From Fuerstiella sp. (GTDB lineage Bacteria; Planctomycetota; Planctomycetia; Planctomycetales; Planctomycetaceae): DNA of 64,000 bases. Positions 27,501 through 35,663 of this stretch are shown here, piece by piece (the first letter of the stretch is position 1; each line of letters opens with the position of its first letter). The stretch lies in contig JALHMY010000034.1 in NCBI GenBank assembly GCA_022843805.1, forward strand, positions 1 through 64,000, read 5' to 3'. A model generated the notes under the pieces. It saw nothing but the letters and a program-made list of their open reading frames with translations, ran no database searches and had not been told where the DNA came from. The position numbers and the translations under genes are program-made.

Positions 27501-28753
27501 TCTTCACACAATGCTGCAATCCATCCAAAGCCCAGTTCTTCGTAAGATTTGGTTGCCTCACTAAGCTCCTTGTCCCATGACAGTTCGAGTTCCGGCAGAT
27601 ACCACTTCGCAATATGCACCAGCAATGCTTTGACAAGAGGCAGCTCATAGTTGGTCTGTTGAGTCATCGCTGACTTAAACGCGGCTTTTACGGATGAATT
27701 GGGAGAGTCGCCATAGTTTACAGCTTTCAGGAGTAGTGCTGGAAGCAGTTGCAATGACTGAGGCCACTGCGTCTGAGCCGCCGTGCAGAGCGCCTTTAAT
27801 TCCGTTCTCGCCTTTGGCTCCGACTTTCGAGCCAGAAGCAGAAGATGCATCAGGCCAGGCAGAGGGGGCAGGATCACACTTCGACTGCCGACTGACTTTC
27901 GCAAACGGGCAGTCAGTTCGTTGAAGGCAGCCAGCGCAACTTCATGTTGTCCCTTCAAAAATGCCAGACAACCGCTGGCAGTGGCTGCGTGAATTTCGTG
28001 TTCAAGCTCCGCAATGGCTTCCAGACCGTTGAAATCACCGGCTGCCGAAAGGCAATTGATCCACAACTCGACCACTTCGTCGGAGAGTTCTTCATGCCAG
28101 TTGACGAACGCATCGAACATTTCCATCAGTTCAGTTGAACCGGAACCCGTCAGAATGCTCTGTGAAACGGGATCGAGAAACACTTCCGACTGCAGTTCCG
28201 CCGGAGTTTTTAAATACAACTCGGTATTGAAGGGATTCAACAGTTTAAGATTACTATATTCCGGTTTCGCATCGGCAAGTTCCTGTCTGGCCGCTGTAAA
28301 CGCCGCGACATCACCGCGATAAAACGCGATCCTTGCCCTGCGACGTGCACTGACGAGAGGCCCACTGGAGACGTGGGCCGCCCGTCCGTGATCTTTTGCC
28401 AGAGTGTCTTCAAGCTTTTCAATCGCGTCGGTGATGATCGCAAAATTTCCCGACTGGACAGACTGCTGGACGGCAAGATCCTGAAAGAGCCTCTCAGTCC
28501 CAACGAAGTCCATTGCCGCATTGCTGGTGTTCAGTAAACCTCGATCCGCCAGCTCCTTCAGTTCGGGTTTTAGCAATGCCTGAGTCAGTACACCGGATCT
28601 GGTCGCTGCTTCAGCCCAGCCACACGACTTAAGGATATTGATCAACGTCGCCAGTGAGACTTTGGAGTCGCAGAGCGCTACGATCTGAAACAGACGCTCT
28701 GACAAAGTGGAAAGTGCGGCCGTCTTCTTTTGTGCAATGGTGGACGTAATCAT
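24539..28753 (-). CDS. Large SNF2-family helicase-like ATPase
   Basis: A 1404-residue protein whose last 450 or so residues form a complete SNF2/Rad54-type motor: motif Q/I LRDYQIEGFHWL and DDMGLGKT, motif II DEAQ in ILDEAQAIKN, motif III LTGTPIENHLGELW, motif V SLKAGGTGLNLT, and motif VI DRAHRMGQLRPV. Such ATPases translocate on duplex DNA and remodel protein-DNA complexes; the RapA/HepA group recycles RNA polymerase. The N-terminal 900 or so residues are mostly helical at first (about 1-350) and contain no domain I recognise. The ATG at 28753 is chosen; the frame extends 79 codons further upstream but that part looks non-coding. No restriction or methylase gene is nearby, so a defence role is not supported. 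Confidence 0.9.
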   Translation of the reverse strand: MITSTIAQKKTAALSTLSERLFQIVALCDSKVSLATLINILKSCGWAEAATRSGVLTQALLKPELKELADRGLLNTSNAAMDFVGTERLFQDLAVQQSVQSGNFAIITDAIEKLEDTLAKDHGRAAHVSSGPLVSARRRARIAFYRGDVAAFTAARQELADAKPEYSNLKLLNPFNTELYLKTPAELQSEVFLDPVSQSILTGSGSTELMEMFDAFVNWHEELSDEVVELWINCLSAAGDFNGLEAIAELEHEIHAATASGCLAFLKGQHEVALAAFNELTARLRKSVGSRSVILPPLPGLMHLLLLARKSEPKARTELKALCTAAQTQWPQSLQLLPALLLKAVNYGDSPNSSVKAAFKSAMTQQTNYELPLVKALLVHIAKWYLPELELSWDKELSEATKSYEELGFGWIAALCEDAALVCTKGEANEAGTGRRHASLNTFPMLTMIQQTALWKRKLDNLRQMADGKPVTSAGKPAELGYDERMIWELQIHQHKNHFGVVINPFIQKFSGGTWTKGRPVALQRLFQNHTKKEFAFLTDQDRAVCKCITASETSTGYYRYTETVYDLASDAALPVLIGHPLLFTPGNRTQTLEIASRRPQLLIQKTGSGLKLQLDPQPENQDDSVVLRKDGAHRLVIVTFTREQLALASILDGVLEVPKSGEADVLATAKSLSTLLSVQSDVTFRNGESDSTVKTVPAVLTPHLHLIPFQAGVRAELFVRPFGEHGPFFTPGQGGENVFEEVLGESVTTKRDLKKEVKLAREIIATCPSLSREVDGKLFAAEFPSADDALDLLLEIEPLREKGSLLITWPQGESLRAAGAADASQLRVRIERDKDWFAASGELVVDDLIRMDMMKLMDLISASPSRFVPLSDGRFLALTEELRKRVMQIAAYGDRRNDNLRIPQIRAAALMDIDDWCSVTSDKHWKACLKRIRDAGDIVAEVPSTLNTELRDYQIEGFHWLCRLAHWGAGACLADDMGLGKTLQAIALLLHRATAGPALVIAPTSVCFNWEAELHRFAPTLNPRIFGAGDRDAFFSELGPRDVVITSYGLLNNEAERLQSIPWHTAILDEAQAIKNTLTKRSQAAMSLNADFRLILTGTPIENHLGELWNLFQFINPGLLGSLEQFHERFAIPIERDKNGDVRQQLKRLVQPFLLRRTKTQVLSELPPRTEVTVPVTLPDDEALLYEAARQRAVKELTKKSGDARGQHVRILAEIMRLRRACCHPSLLLPDCGLPGAKLTAFSETIDELLENRHKALVFSQFVDHLSILRAELDRKKVKYQYLDGSTPTKERQRSVEAFQNGEGDVFLISLKAGGTGLNLTAADYVLHMDPWWNPAVEDQAADRAHRMGQLRPVTIYRFITRGTIEDRILALHSTKRDLADSLLEGTDSTGRLSAEELLALIQ

Positions 28754-29187
28754 CGTTGTCTGGCTGTTCCTGGTTTGATTCCGTTCATTGGGAGCTGCAT
28801 GGTGCAACAGCGGCACAATTCGGCTGGTGCTGGTCTGATAATCAACGAACTCAGGATTGTGGCAGCTTCCTTGGAAGGTCGCCAGCAACCCATCCGATGA
28901 AATGACGTTGCGCTTCAAGACAGGACACATGGAAGATTTTCCAGCAAATTCAGCGGTCTGCGTGCGAGGGATTGGAGCTCGCCTCACCAATTCGAATATC
29001 AGGACAGACGGATCACCTCAATTAATTAACAACACTTCGTTTTGATTAGTTAGTTATTAAAGCTGTGAAATGGGAGATCGTCACCGTTTATCGAATTATT
29101 TCGACTCTGGCTAAGCCGGGATGGGTTTGTAGAAGCGTCTGAATAAGGTGCCGAAGTGCGAATTGCTGTGGCCGATCTTTGGAGAAA
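28754..29187. other. Intergenic region, divergent promoters
   Basis: Separates the SNF2 gene from the sulfatase-modifying-factor-like gene, which is transcribed in the opposite direction. The central part (about 29018-29065) is AT-rich with repeated TTAATTAATTAAC and TTAGTTAGTTATT, unlike the GC-rich surroundings, and is a plausible promoter zone. No gene and no hairpin were seen. Confidence 0.45.
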
Positions 29188-30093
29188 ATGATGTTGGTTG
29201 TTCGTCGATCGTTTCCGATGGCTTTTTTTTCAATACTGGCCACCGTGACGATAGCGGTCGGGTGTGGAGAGTTCACGACTGCAAGCAGTCAGCCGTCGCC
29301 CGAAGTTAGCGCGCCGACTGTGTCCGCTTCGATACCCGACTGGAAGCAGATCTCATTGTCAGACGAACAGAATTCGGCCGGCGCGATCCAGGTAAACAGC
29401 ATTGAGATGGTGTTCGTTCCGATTCCGGCGGGAAAGTTCATTATGGGAAGTCTTCCCACGGATGACTTTCGCCAGGAGGGAGAAATTCCGCATGAGGTGA
29501 CACTAACTCGATCGTTTCATCTTGGGGCTTTTGCGGTGACTCAGGAGCAGTACGAGCGAGTTATGGGAGTTAATCCCAGTGAGAAGAAAGCGCCGCTTCA
29601 TCCGGTTGAGCAGGTGTCGTGGGACGATGCTGTGGAGTTTTGTCGCCGACTATCAGAATTGCCTGCGGAGAAAGAGGCAGGCTGCAGCTATCGGTTGCCA
29701 ACAGAAGCGGAATGGGAATACGCCTGTCGAGCGGGTACGACGACGATTTACAGTTGTGGAAACGATGAGTCGGAGCTTCTTCAGTTTGCCTGGTTTTATA
29801 CAAATGCCAACCGTCAGACTCATCCGATTGGGCAGAAGCGGCCGAATCGATGGGGTCTATATGACATGCATGGCAACGTATTCCAGTGGTGCCAGGACGT
29901 CTGCGCTGAGTATAAGAGCGAGCCAGCAACGGATCCGATTGTCACGGGGGATAGTGATGTTCGCCTTGCACGTGGTGGAAGCTGGTTCTGTCCGAGTGCG
30001 CAGCTGGTTCGTTCTGCCTTTCGTCATGCATTTGAACGCAGCGAAAAATCGGGCTACATCGGATTTCGAGTTGTCCGGGTTTCGGCAACCTGA
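29188..30093 (+). CDS. Formylglycine-generating-enzyme/SUMF1-fold lipoprotein
   Basis: A 301-residue protein with an export segment and probable lipobox (IAVGC, about 26-30 with the Cys as first mature residue). The FGE-sulfatase domain covers about 75-300: FIMGSLP, FHLGAFAVTQEQYERVM, PVEQVSWDDAVEFC, YRLPTEAEWEYACRAG, GLYDMHGNVFQW, and the end RLARGGSWF to YIGFRVVR. In true formylglycine-generating enzymes two cysteines form the copper site near the end; here only one Cys follows GGSWF, so catalysis is doubtful. The domain is also used for non-enzymatic recognition. No sulfatase gene is adjacent. ATG 29188 or 29191 are equally good starts after GGAGA. Confidence 0.8.
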   Translation: MMLVVRRSFPMAFFSILATVTIAVGCGEFTTASSQPSPEVSAPTVSASIPDWKQISLSDEQNSAGAIQVNSIEMVFVPIPAGKFIMGSLPTDDFRQEGEIPHEVTLTRSFHLGAFAVTQEQYERVMGVNPSEKKAPLHPVEQVSWDDAVEFCRRLSELPAEKEAGCSYRLPTEAEWEYACRAGTTTIYSCGNDESELLQFAWFYTNANRQTHPIGQKRPNRWGLYDMHGNVFQWCQDVCAEYKSEPATDPIVTGDSDVRLARGGSWFCPSAQLVRSAFRHAFERSEKSGYIGFRVVRVSAT

Positions 30094-30135
30094 TGCGCAG
30101 GCAGCCGCGTTCAGCCATCTGATTCTGAAATCTGT

Positions 30136-31131
30136 CTACGAACCTTCCGGTTCTTTCCAGTACCCAACAATCTGCTCATGGATGATGGCCAGAGGTCGAT
30201 CATAGATATCGGCGACTGGAATTTCCGCACCGGCAACCTGCATCTGAATTGCTCTGATGTTTCGAATCTGATGACCGGAGACGAATCGCTGTTTTCCAAA
30301 ATGCACATTGCGTAATTCTTCCCATTTGAGAACTCCTTTATGAGTTCCCTGCACCATCGCGATACCGCCTGGACTGATGACGATACCTGATTGCTTCCAG
30401 TTTGGAATTCCGAACGATGCCGAGGAGTTTCTGGCGAAGCATGCCAGAAATCCGATGAACGAAACAATCAGCAGTCCAATTCCGAGCGGAAGCCAGTAGG
30501 TCAGGTCGGGACGACTGCCGCTGTGGATCATCCATGAGATTCCGACGACAACCAGTGCGGCCCACATTATTTTCATTACGCCGCTGACGTCTCGCGGAAC
30601 AATGAATTCGCGGGGGTTGAATGCCCAGACCTGTTCAGACCCAAACATGGCGACCTGTTGCGAGTAAAAGGTTTTCAGAGTGTCACTCTGCGGTGGGCCG
30701 TCGGGCAGATCGATGAGCGACAATAGCTGCGAATATAACGTTTCCGGGTCTGGCTGGATGGATTTGGGAAACACTTCCGATCCATTCTTATGAAAGATTG
30801 TGACAGAGCCGGAACGCAGTTTGCCTGACGGATCCTGACATGCACCAGCGAGCAGGAGTCCCTGAATATCGGAATAAAGAATCGTTCTGTCTGATTCTTC
30901 AAACTCAATACCAGAATCCGTCATTCTGGCATTGAGGTTTGCGGGACGGCTGAAGAGAAGTGCAAAAACGATAACTCCCGGCAACAGTGCACCCCAGGCA
31001 AATTCCGAGTTCTGCAGAACGGCGGATGCAGTGATCAGGCCTAATAGCGCAATCACCATCATGGCGAATACAAACCGACGTCCTGCCGATGCCGGACATC
31101 GAATGACATTCTCGGGTTCTCCCTGAAACAT
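30136..31131 (-). CDS. Membrane protein with two PH-like repeats
   Basis: A 331-residue protein with two hydrophobic hairpins, at about 20-60 and 190-235. Each is followed by a soluble part that resembles the bacterial PH-like fold used in small membrane proteins: DSGIEFEESDRTILYSDIQGL near 70-90 and GGIAMVQGTHKGVLKWEELR near 260-290. The internal similarity suggests duplication. It starts two bases after the stop of the CPBP protease gene, so the two are translationally coupled. No enzyme motif was seen; a partner or regulator of the protease is an inference from coupling. Confidence 0.65.
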   Translation of the reverse strand: MFQGEPENVIRCPASAGRRFVFAMMVIALLGLITASAVLQNSEFAWGALLPGVIVFALLFSRPANLNARMTDSGIEFEESDRTILYSDIQGLLLAGACQDPSGKLRSGSVTIFHKNGSEVFPKSIQPDPETLYSQLLSLIDLPDGPPQSDTLKTFYSQQVAMFGSEQVWAFNPREFIVPRDVSGVMKIMWAALVVVGISWMIHSGSRPDLTYWLPLGIGLLIVSFIGFLACFARNSSASFGIPNWKQSGIVISPGGIAMVQGTHKGVLKWEELRNVHFGKQRFVSGHQIRNIRAIQMQVAGAEIPVADIYDRPLAIIHEQIVGYWKEPEGS

Positions 31132-31133
31132 CG

Positions 31134-32012
31134 CTACAGATTCTCCAGAAGACAGATCACCAGAACCGCAGCATTGTGTGCAGCGTGGAACAACATTGGC
31201 AGAACGAGCGACCCGCTGCCCAGACGCAGTACTGCCAGAATCACACCCAGCAAAATCAAATAGGGAATGCCCAGAGGCTGTCCTATATGAGCCATGCCAA
31301 ACATCAGCGAGGAGATCCAGACTGCGGTGAGTGTGTTAGTTGTATGCTGAAACACACCATCCAGGACAACTCGGCGAAAAAAAATCTCTTCAAACACCGC
31401 GGGAAAGACGGTCATCAGGACGAAGAGCCAGACGATGTGGACTGGTTCAACAAACGGCAGATCGACTACGGGAATTCCCAGCATCTGCCTGACGCCTTCC
31501 ATATATCCGAAGTTAATGACCACAAACAGGGGCAGAAGAACAACGGCAGCAACCCAGGTCCGCAGGATATTTTGCGAAGATGTGCGTATTTCATCGACTC
31601 GGCAGTTTCGCCAGGCCAGGGCGGCGACAACCGAATAGCCGATGACTGCAACCGAATCTGCGATCAGCAGATCCTGTGGATCCTGCAATAAAGACTGCAC
31701 CAGCCCACTGATGACGGAAATCGTCAACATCATTCCAAACGACAGGAAGAGCTGAGGGAAATATCGGGCTTCCGCGTAGCGATCATCTGAAGACTGCCGA
31801 CTAAGAATGACGCTGTTCTGCAGTCTTGCGCTGCAGCGAGGACAATGCTCAATGTCCTCGCCGACATTCATCGTGCACCGCCAGCACACCACGGAGCTTG
31901 TCGTTTCTGTAACAGAATCGCTGGTGCTGGTCGGAACATCTGCCACACCCTGCGATTCAATTTCCAAAAAACGCTCTGCAAGTGCTTCCGGAAAAGATGT
32001 GTGTCGGTTCAT
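31134..32012 (-). CDS. CPBP-family intramembrane metalloprotease with zinc ribbon
   Basis: A 292-residue membrane protein. Residues 43-60 carry a CxxC...CxxC zinc ribbon (VCWRC and HCPRC). About seven hydrophobic helices follow. The CPBP/Abi signature is intact: Glu208-Glu209 and Arg213 in FEEIFFRR, His242 in GMAHIG, and FHAAHN (275-280) near the C-terminus. Such proteases process lipids' or proteins' C-terminal ends, or serve in bacteriocin self-immunity; the target is unknown. The ATG at 32012 is preferred because upstream residues of the open frame are not protein-like. It forms an operon with the PH-like membrane protein. Confidence 0.88.
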   Translation of the reverse strand: MNRHTSFPEALAERFLEIESQGVADVPTSTSDSVTETTSSVVCWRCTMNVGEDIEHCPRCSARLQNSVILSRQSSDDRYAEARYFPQLFLSFGMMLTISVISGLVQSLLQDPQDLLIADSVAVIGYSVVAALAWRNCRVDEIRTSSQNILRTWVAAVVLLPLFVVINFGYMEGVRQMLGIPVVDLPFVEPVHIVWLFVLMTVFPAVFEEIFFRRVVLDGVFQHTTNTLTAVWISSLMFGMAHIGQPLGIPYLILLGVILAVLRLGSGSLVLPMLFHAAHNAAVLVICLLENL

Positions 32013-32228
32013 ATGCCGGAAGCCCGCGTAAGCCTTGGTCAGGAGCAGCAGAATTCTTCGAGAGTCGTGGCTTTGGCAGCGTTTTACCCAGTAACGCACG
32101 TGACCTTCATCCGAAGCCGGAGGCGACAACAGGATGCCAGCGAAATCGATAACCTGACAGCGCGCTGCGGAGTGAAGAACTGACAGCCTTCGAACTAAGG
32201 ACCTGGAAAACAATAAGTTACCGCCATA

Positions 32229-32278
32229 GTCGCCTTTCGCTCCGCGAAAGAGCACTCTTTTGCGGAGCAAAAGGCGAC
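32229..32278. repeat. Nested palindrome of two 17-base hairpins
   Basis: The 50-base element begins GTCGCC and ends GGCGAC. The left arm contains CTTTCGC-TCC-GCGAAAG and the right arm CTTTTGC-GGA-GCAAAAG. Each arm is self-complementary, and the arms also pair with each other apart from two positions. The base differences keep each small hairpin intact, which argues for selection on the hairpins. It lies between the CPBP gene and a small membrane protein gene, and resembles REP/BIME-type elements. Confidence 0.75.
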
Positions 32279-32297
32279 ATTTATTGTCTGACAGCGC

Positions 32298-32819
32298 CTA
32301 AAGGCCTCTGTCAAACGTGTTTCCAGGCAATGATGCAAGTTCCATGTCTCGCTCTTTCTGATAGGCAAAGGCTGCCTGAACGGACTTGACGAGCGTCACT
32401 ATAATAATAATCTTGATGACAGCTCCCCTGGCCAGCGTTTCCGGGCTGATCAGCCCATAAATCGCTGCGGACGCGATATACAGCACAAGACCCGTGATCA
32501 CGATTGGAACGGGGGCTGCGTAGATAAAAATTCCCAGTGCGATGAAAACAGCACCCAGCGCAGTGGCAGATCCGTAAATCAGCCGGACCGTATCCAGAGC
32601 CTGCTGACGCGCCTTCTTCAGTTCATCCTGATCCACAACCATGCCAGGCCCCATCGCAGCAATTTCTGAATTGATGGCTTCGTCGATTTCCTTTTCAGAT
32701 TGAAACAGGAGGAACCCATTCATCAGCAGAGTCAGCAAACCAATGATAATGAATGTGATTCGTGCACCTTTAAGCTGATTCTGTCTGGCCGATTGAGACA
32801 GGCTGCCGAGTTCAGACAT
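32298..32819 (-). CDS. Four-helix membrane protein of unknown function
   Basis: A 173-residue protein with four predicted membrane helices: about 22-40, 82-105, 108-128 and 133-150. A 40-residue polar loop with SEKEIDEAINSEI separates the first and second. The start at 32819 (MSELGSLSQSARQ) is preferred; 32849 would add ten residues. It sits just downstream of the palindrome at 32229 in sequence order but on its own transcript. I do not recognise a family. Confidence 0.6.
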   Translation of the reverse strand: MSELGSLSQSARQNQLKGARITFIIIGLLTLLMNGFLLFQSEKEIDEAINSEIAAMGPGMVVDQDELKKARQQALDTVRLIYGSATALGAVFIALGIFIYAAPVPIVITGLVLYIASAAIYGLISPETLARGAVIKIIIIVTLVKSVQAAFAYQKERDMELASLPGNTFDRGL

Positions 32820-32920
32820 TATGGAGACCTTCGAGAGAGGCAATGCCATATTGAAAACGTCACGGTTGGATAATAATGAAGCTGCAGCAAACGTCCAATC
32901 AGTCTCAGCGCATTAACGAA

Positions 32921-32945
32921 CGGCACTGATTAACAATTAGTGCCG
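32921..32945. terminator. Hairpin in the gap before the PEP-CTERM gene end
   Basis: CGGCACTGATT-aac-AATTAGTGCCG can form an 11-bp stem with one G opposite T and a three-base loop. It lies between the four-helix membrane protein start and the end of the PEP-CTERM gene, both on the minus strand. It could end transcription of the PEP-CTERM gene; no strong T tract follows. Confidence 0.45.
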
Positions 32946-33075
32946 CGGTCGCTGATGAAGTTAACTTGCAACGCTTGCTGCAGGCCATAAATCCGTGTGT
33001 TATCAAAACCGGATGCTGCTTCGCTGCCAATCATCGCAGAAGGAGGGGGCTTACTTAATCAGTCGTCGGTCAGGT

Positions 33076-33657
33076 TTATGATCGCCGGAACCGGGATTTG
33101 CTCATTACCAAAGCAGCAAGCAGAGTCGACATTGCAATCATTGAGGAAGGTTCTGGGACGGCCGTCGCTGTGAAATAGGTTGCCCGAAAGCTGATCGTTG
33201 AAAAATCAATGTCCCGGTCAAAAGGAACAAACAGGAAAAATTGGTCATGCGGATCGAGGGTGCGGCCAGGATCCGGCGGAGTGAACAGAACCGACGTCGC
33301 CGTCGGGGACTGGCTGGTCCAAAGATCACTCACGGTGAAGGGCGACACATTCATAGTTGGATTGCTGATGGGATGGGAAAACTGCGTTCCCGCCGGCAAA
33401 TTGAAAAACTCAACTTGAATCGCGAGAACGGACACGTCGCCCAGATACTCCAAAATTCCCTGGGCTCGCCCGGGAATTCCCCAATTTGCAACGTTCTGAA
33501 ACGCGGTGGCGGAGTTTTGAAAACGCCATGCGTGTCCGAATGGATCCGTCCCTGTCTCTCCTGAACCCGTCCAGACAACGTGTGCGGCTGCCTCATACGA
33601 GTTGCTGACGACAACTAAAATTGCAAACAAGATGCTGGTAAAGCGTACACTCTGCAT
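33076..33657 (-). CDS. PEP-CTERM anchored secreted protein
   Basis: A 193-residue exported protein with an N-terminal signal peptide (about 5-25) and a C-terminal sorting signal: VPEPSS, then a hydrophobic helix MIAMSTLLAALV, then a basic tail KSRFRRS. This tripartite end is recognised by exosortases. The middle is a beta-rich domain without recognisable motifs (for example WTGSGETGTDPFGHAW). Exosortase is not encoded in this window. Likely exposed on the cell surface or in extracellular matrix. Confidence 0.82.
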   Translation of the reverse strand: MQSVRFTSILFAILVVVSNSYEAAAHVVWTGSGETGTDPFGHAWRFQNSATAFQNVANWGIPGRAQGILEYLGDVSVLAIQVEFFNLPAGTQFSHPISNPTMNVSPFTVSDLWTSQSPTATSVLFTPPDPGRTLDPHDQFFLFVPFDRDIDFSTISFRATYFTATAVPEPSSMIAMSTLLAALVMSKSRFRRS

Positions 33658-33980
33658 GGGATGCTGCCTCTCTTAGGGTGGAATGAAGGCAGAAGTTTAA
33701 ATCTGAATTTCAGGAAATGTCAAACGAAATCTGCTGCACTCGGGAAACAGTTCCGATGCAGCAGGCTGGCGTCACCGCTCAGTGAGGAGACGATCTCCAC
33801 TGGTCCCGATCAGCACCCCGGTGTGCGAATTCGCGCGTTTGACTGTGTGCTGTTTGTCGCGCTGGCCGGAAATCTTCAGTCTGGGAACGATGGCACGACA
33901 TCTGCGTTCAGGCGATGTTTGCAGAAGCGGTTGCTGTCCCTTGAACCTGGTTTGATGAGGTCCGCAGAGGTCTGTCACAA
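33658..33980. other. Intergenic region, divergent promoters
   Basis: Separates the PEP-CTERM gene from the redox operon that runs the other way. Frames here have no supportable coding content. No hairpin or operator stood out; promoters for both directions should be inside it. Confidence 0.4.
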
Positions 33981-35663
33981 ATGAGTGGTCCGTTCGACGA
34001 TCTGACTCGACTACCCGTCGCCGGGCGTCAGCACGAAACTGGCCCGGTGCGGTCTCATCGTCCTCAGTATGTCAGCCTTCTCCCTCCCTGTAACAATGCC
34101 TGTCCTGCGGGTGAAAATATTCAGGCATGGCTGGCTCATGTGCAGGCTGGCCGATTTGAGCAGGCGTGGCAGGTCATCATGCAGACCAATCCTCTGCCCG
34201 CTGTTCACGGACGAGTTTGTTATCACCCGTGTGAGAGTCAATGTAACCGCACTCATCTGGACGGTTCAGTCAGCATCCACGCCGTCGAACGTTTTCTCGG
34301 CGATCTGGCGATTCGCAATGACTGGATGCCGGAAATTCCAGACATGACTGGTGGTCGGCGAGTGCTGGTCATTGGAGCGGGCCCCAGCGGGCTTTCTGCT
34401 GCCTATCATCTGAAGCGTCAGGGGCACGAAGTAGAAATTCGGGATGCTGGTCCGGTGGCTGGGGGAATGATGAATTTTGGCATTCCTGCCTACCGGCTGC
34501 CACGCGATATTCTTCGCGCCGAGATTCGGCGGATTGAGCGACTGGGGGTCCGTATCACATTAAACCACAGGGTGTCGGATCTGCAGGCTGAAAAAGTATC
34601 GGGCCAGTTCGATGCCGTCTTTGTGGCTGTTGGCGCCCATTTGTCCCGACGGGTCGGCATCCCGGCCCGTGATGCCGGCCGGATTCTGGATGCGGTCAGT
34701 TTCCTGCGAGATGTTGCTCAGGGTGATCCACCGAAACTGGGACGTCGGGTTGCCATTTACGGCGGCGGAAACACGGCCATGGACGCTGCCCGGGTGGCTC
34801 TGCGGCTGGGCCATGAGCCTCTGATCGTATATCGCCGCGATCGTGCTCACATGCCAGCTCATGATTTTGAAGCTGATGAAGTGCTGGAGGAAGGAATTCA
34901 GATTCACTGGCTGCGTTCGATCAATTCCATCGAAGGCGCCAGCATGAAAATCGAACTGATGGAGCTCGATGCGGACGGTCGTGCTCACGGGACTGGTCGT
35001 TATGAAACTCTGCAGGCTGACGACCTGATCCTCGCTCTGGGGCAGGATTCCGATTCGGCATTTCTGAAGCAGATTGAAGGCATTCAGTTTCAGGAGGATG
35101 GGACCGTGATTGTGTCGGAGCACATGATGACGGGACATGCCGGCATTTTTTCCGGTGGTGATATGGTGCCCTCCGAGCGTACCGTGACCACAGCTGTCGG
35201 ACATGGTCGCAAAGCCGCTCAGAACATTGATGCGTGGCTCCGCGGAACGACTCCTGCATCGCCGAAGAAGCCGCAACTGGCTTCGTTTGAAAAGCTCCGA
35301 CTCTGGTACTTTACCACCGCGGAACAAAGACCTCAGCCACGGCGTGAGACCGGGGAGCGAATTGGCGGCTTTGAGGAAGTCGTGAAAGGCCTGAATGAAT
35401 CGCAGTCACAGTTTGAAGCAAAGCGATGTTTTTCCTGCGGGAACTGTTTTCATTGTGACGGATGTCTGGCTGCCTGTCCTGAAGATGCAATTCTGAGAGA
35501 TCCCGCAGGTTCGGGGTATCAGATTCAGTTTGATCGCTGTACTGGCTGTCGAATCTGCGTTGACCAGTGTCCATGCCATGCGATGGAGATGACAGCGGAG
35601 CCGACATCCGGTCCTGCGGCTCCTGACAGCAGTACTCGTACCGGATCTGAGGGAAGCAGATGA
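33981..35663 (+). CDS. GltD-like FAD/NAD(P)-binding iron-sulfur oxidoreductase
   Basis: A 560-residue flavoprotein resembling the small subunit of glutamate synthase and NfnB. The N-terminal cluster region has Cys37, Cys41, Cys80, Cys84 and Cys88. The FAD motif is GAGPSG (132-137), followed by AGGMMNFGIPAYRLP. The NAD(P) motif is GGGNTA (about 261-266). A C-terminal ferredoxin-like part carries two cluster motifs, C489xxC492xxC495xxxC499P and C520xxC523xxC526xxxC530P. It probably moves electrons between NAD(P)H and ferredoxin-level carriers. Its stop overlaps the start of the pyruvate:ferredoxin oxidoreductase gene (ATGA), so the two enzymes likely work together, perhaps recycling ferredoxin electrons to NADP. 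Confidence 0.88.
   Translation: MSGPFDDLTRLPVAGRQHETGPVRSHRPQYVSLLPPCNNACPAGENIQAWLAHVQAGRFEQAWQVIMQTNPLPAVHGRVCYHPCESQCNRTHLDGSVSIHAVERFLGDLAIRNDWMPEIPDMTGGRRVLVIGAGPSGLSAAYHLKRQGHEVEIRDAGPVAGGMMNFGIPAYRLPRDILRAEIRRIERLGVRITLNHRVSDLQAEKVSGQFDAVFVAVGAHLSRRVGIPARDAGRILDAVSFLRDVAQGDPPKLGRRVAIYGGGNTAMDAARVALRLGHEPLIVYRRDRAHMPAHDFEADEVLEEGIQIHWLRSINSIEGASMKIELMELDADGRAHGTGRYETLQADDLILALGQDSDSAFLKQIEGIQFQEDGTVIVSEHMMTGHAGIFSGGDMVPSERTVTTAVGHGRKAAQNIDAWLRGTTPASPKKPQLASFEKLRLWYFTTAEQRPQPRRETGERIGGFEEVVKGLNESQSQFEAKRCFSCGNCFHCDGCLAACPEDAILRDPAGSGYQIQFDRCTGCRICVDQCPCHAMEMTAEPTSGPAAPDSSTRTGSEGSR

Noticed and set aside
24539-28990. SNF2 gene as part of a defence island (for example DISARM-like)
   Set aside because: No methylase, nuclease or other defence gene lies within several kilobases.
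29188-30093. True formylglycine-generating enzyme for a sulfatase
   Set aside because: Only one cysteine is present in the active-site end and there is no sulfatase gene in the window; kept as FGE-fold protein.
34560-35327. 255-codon frame opposite the GltD-like gene
   Set aside because: Antisense shadow of a well supported flavoprotein gene.
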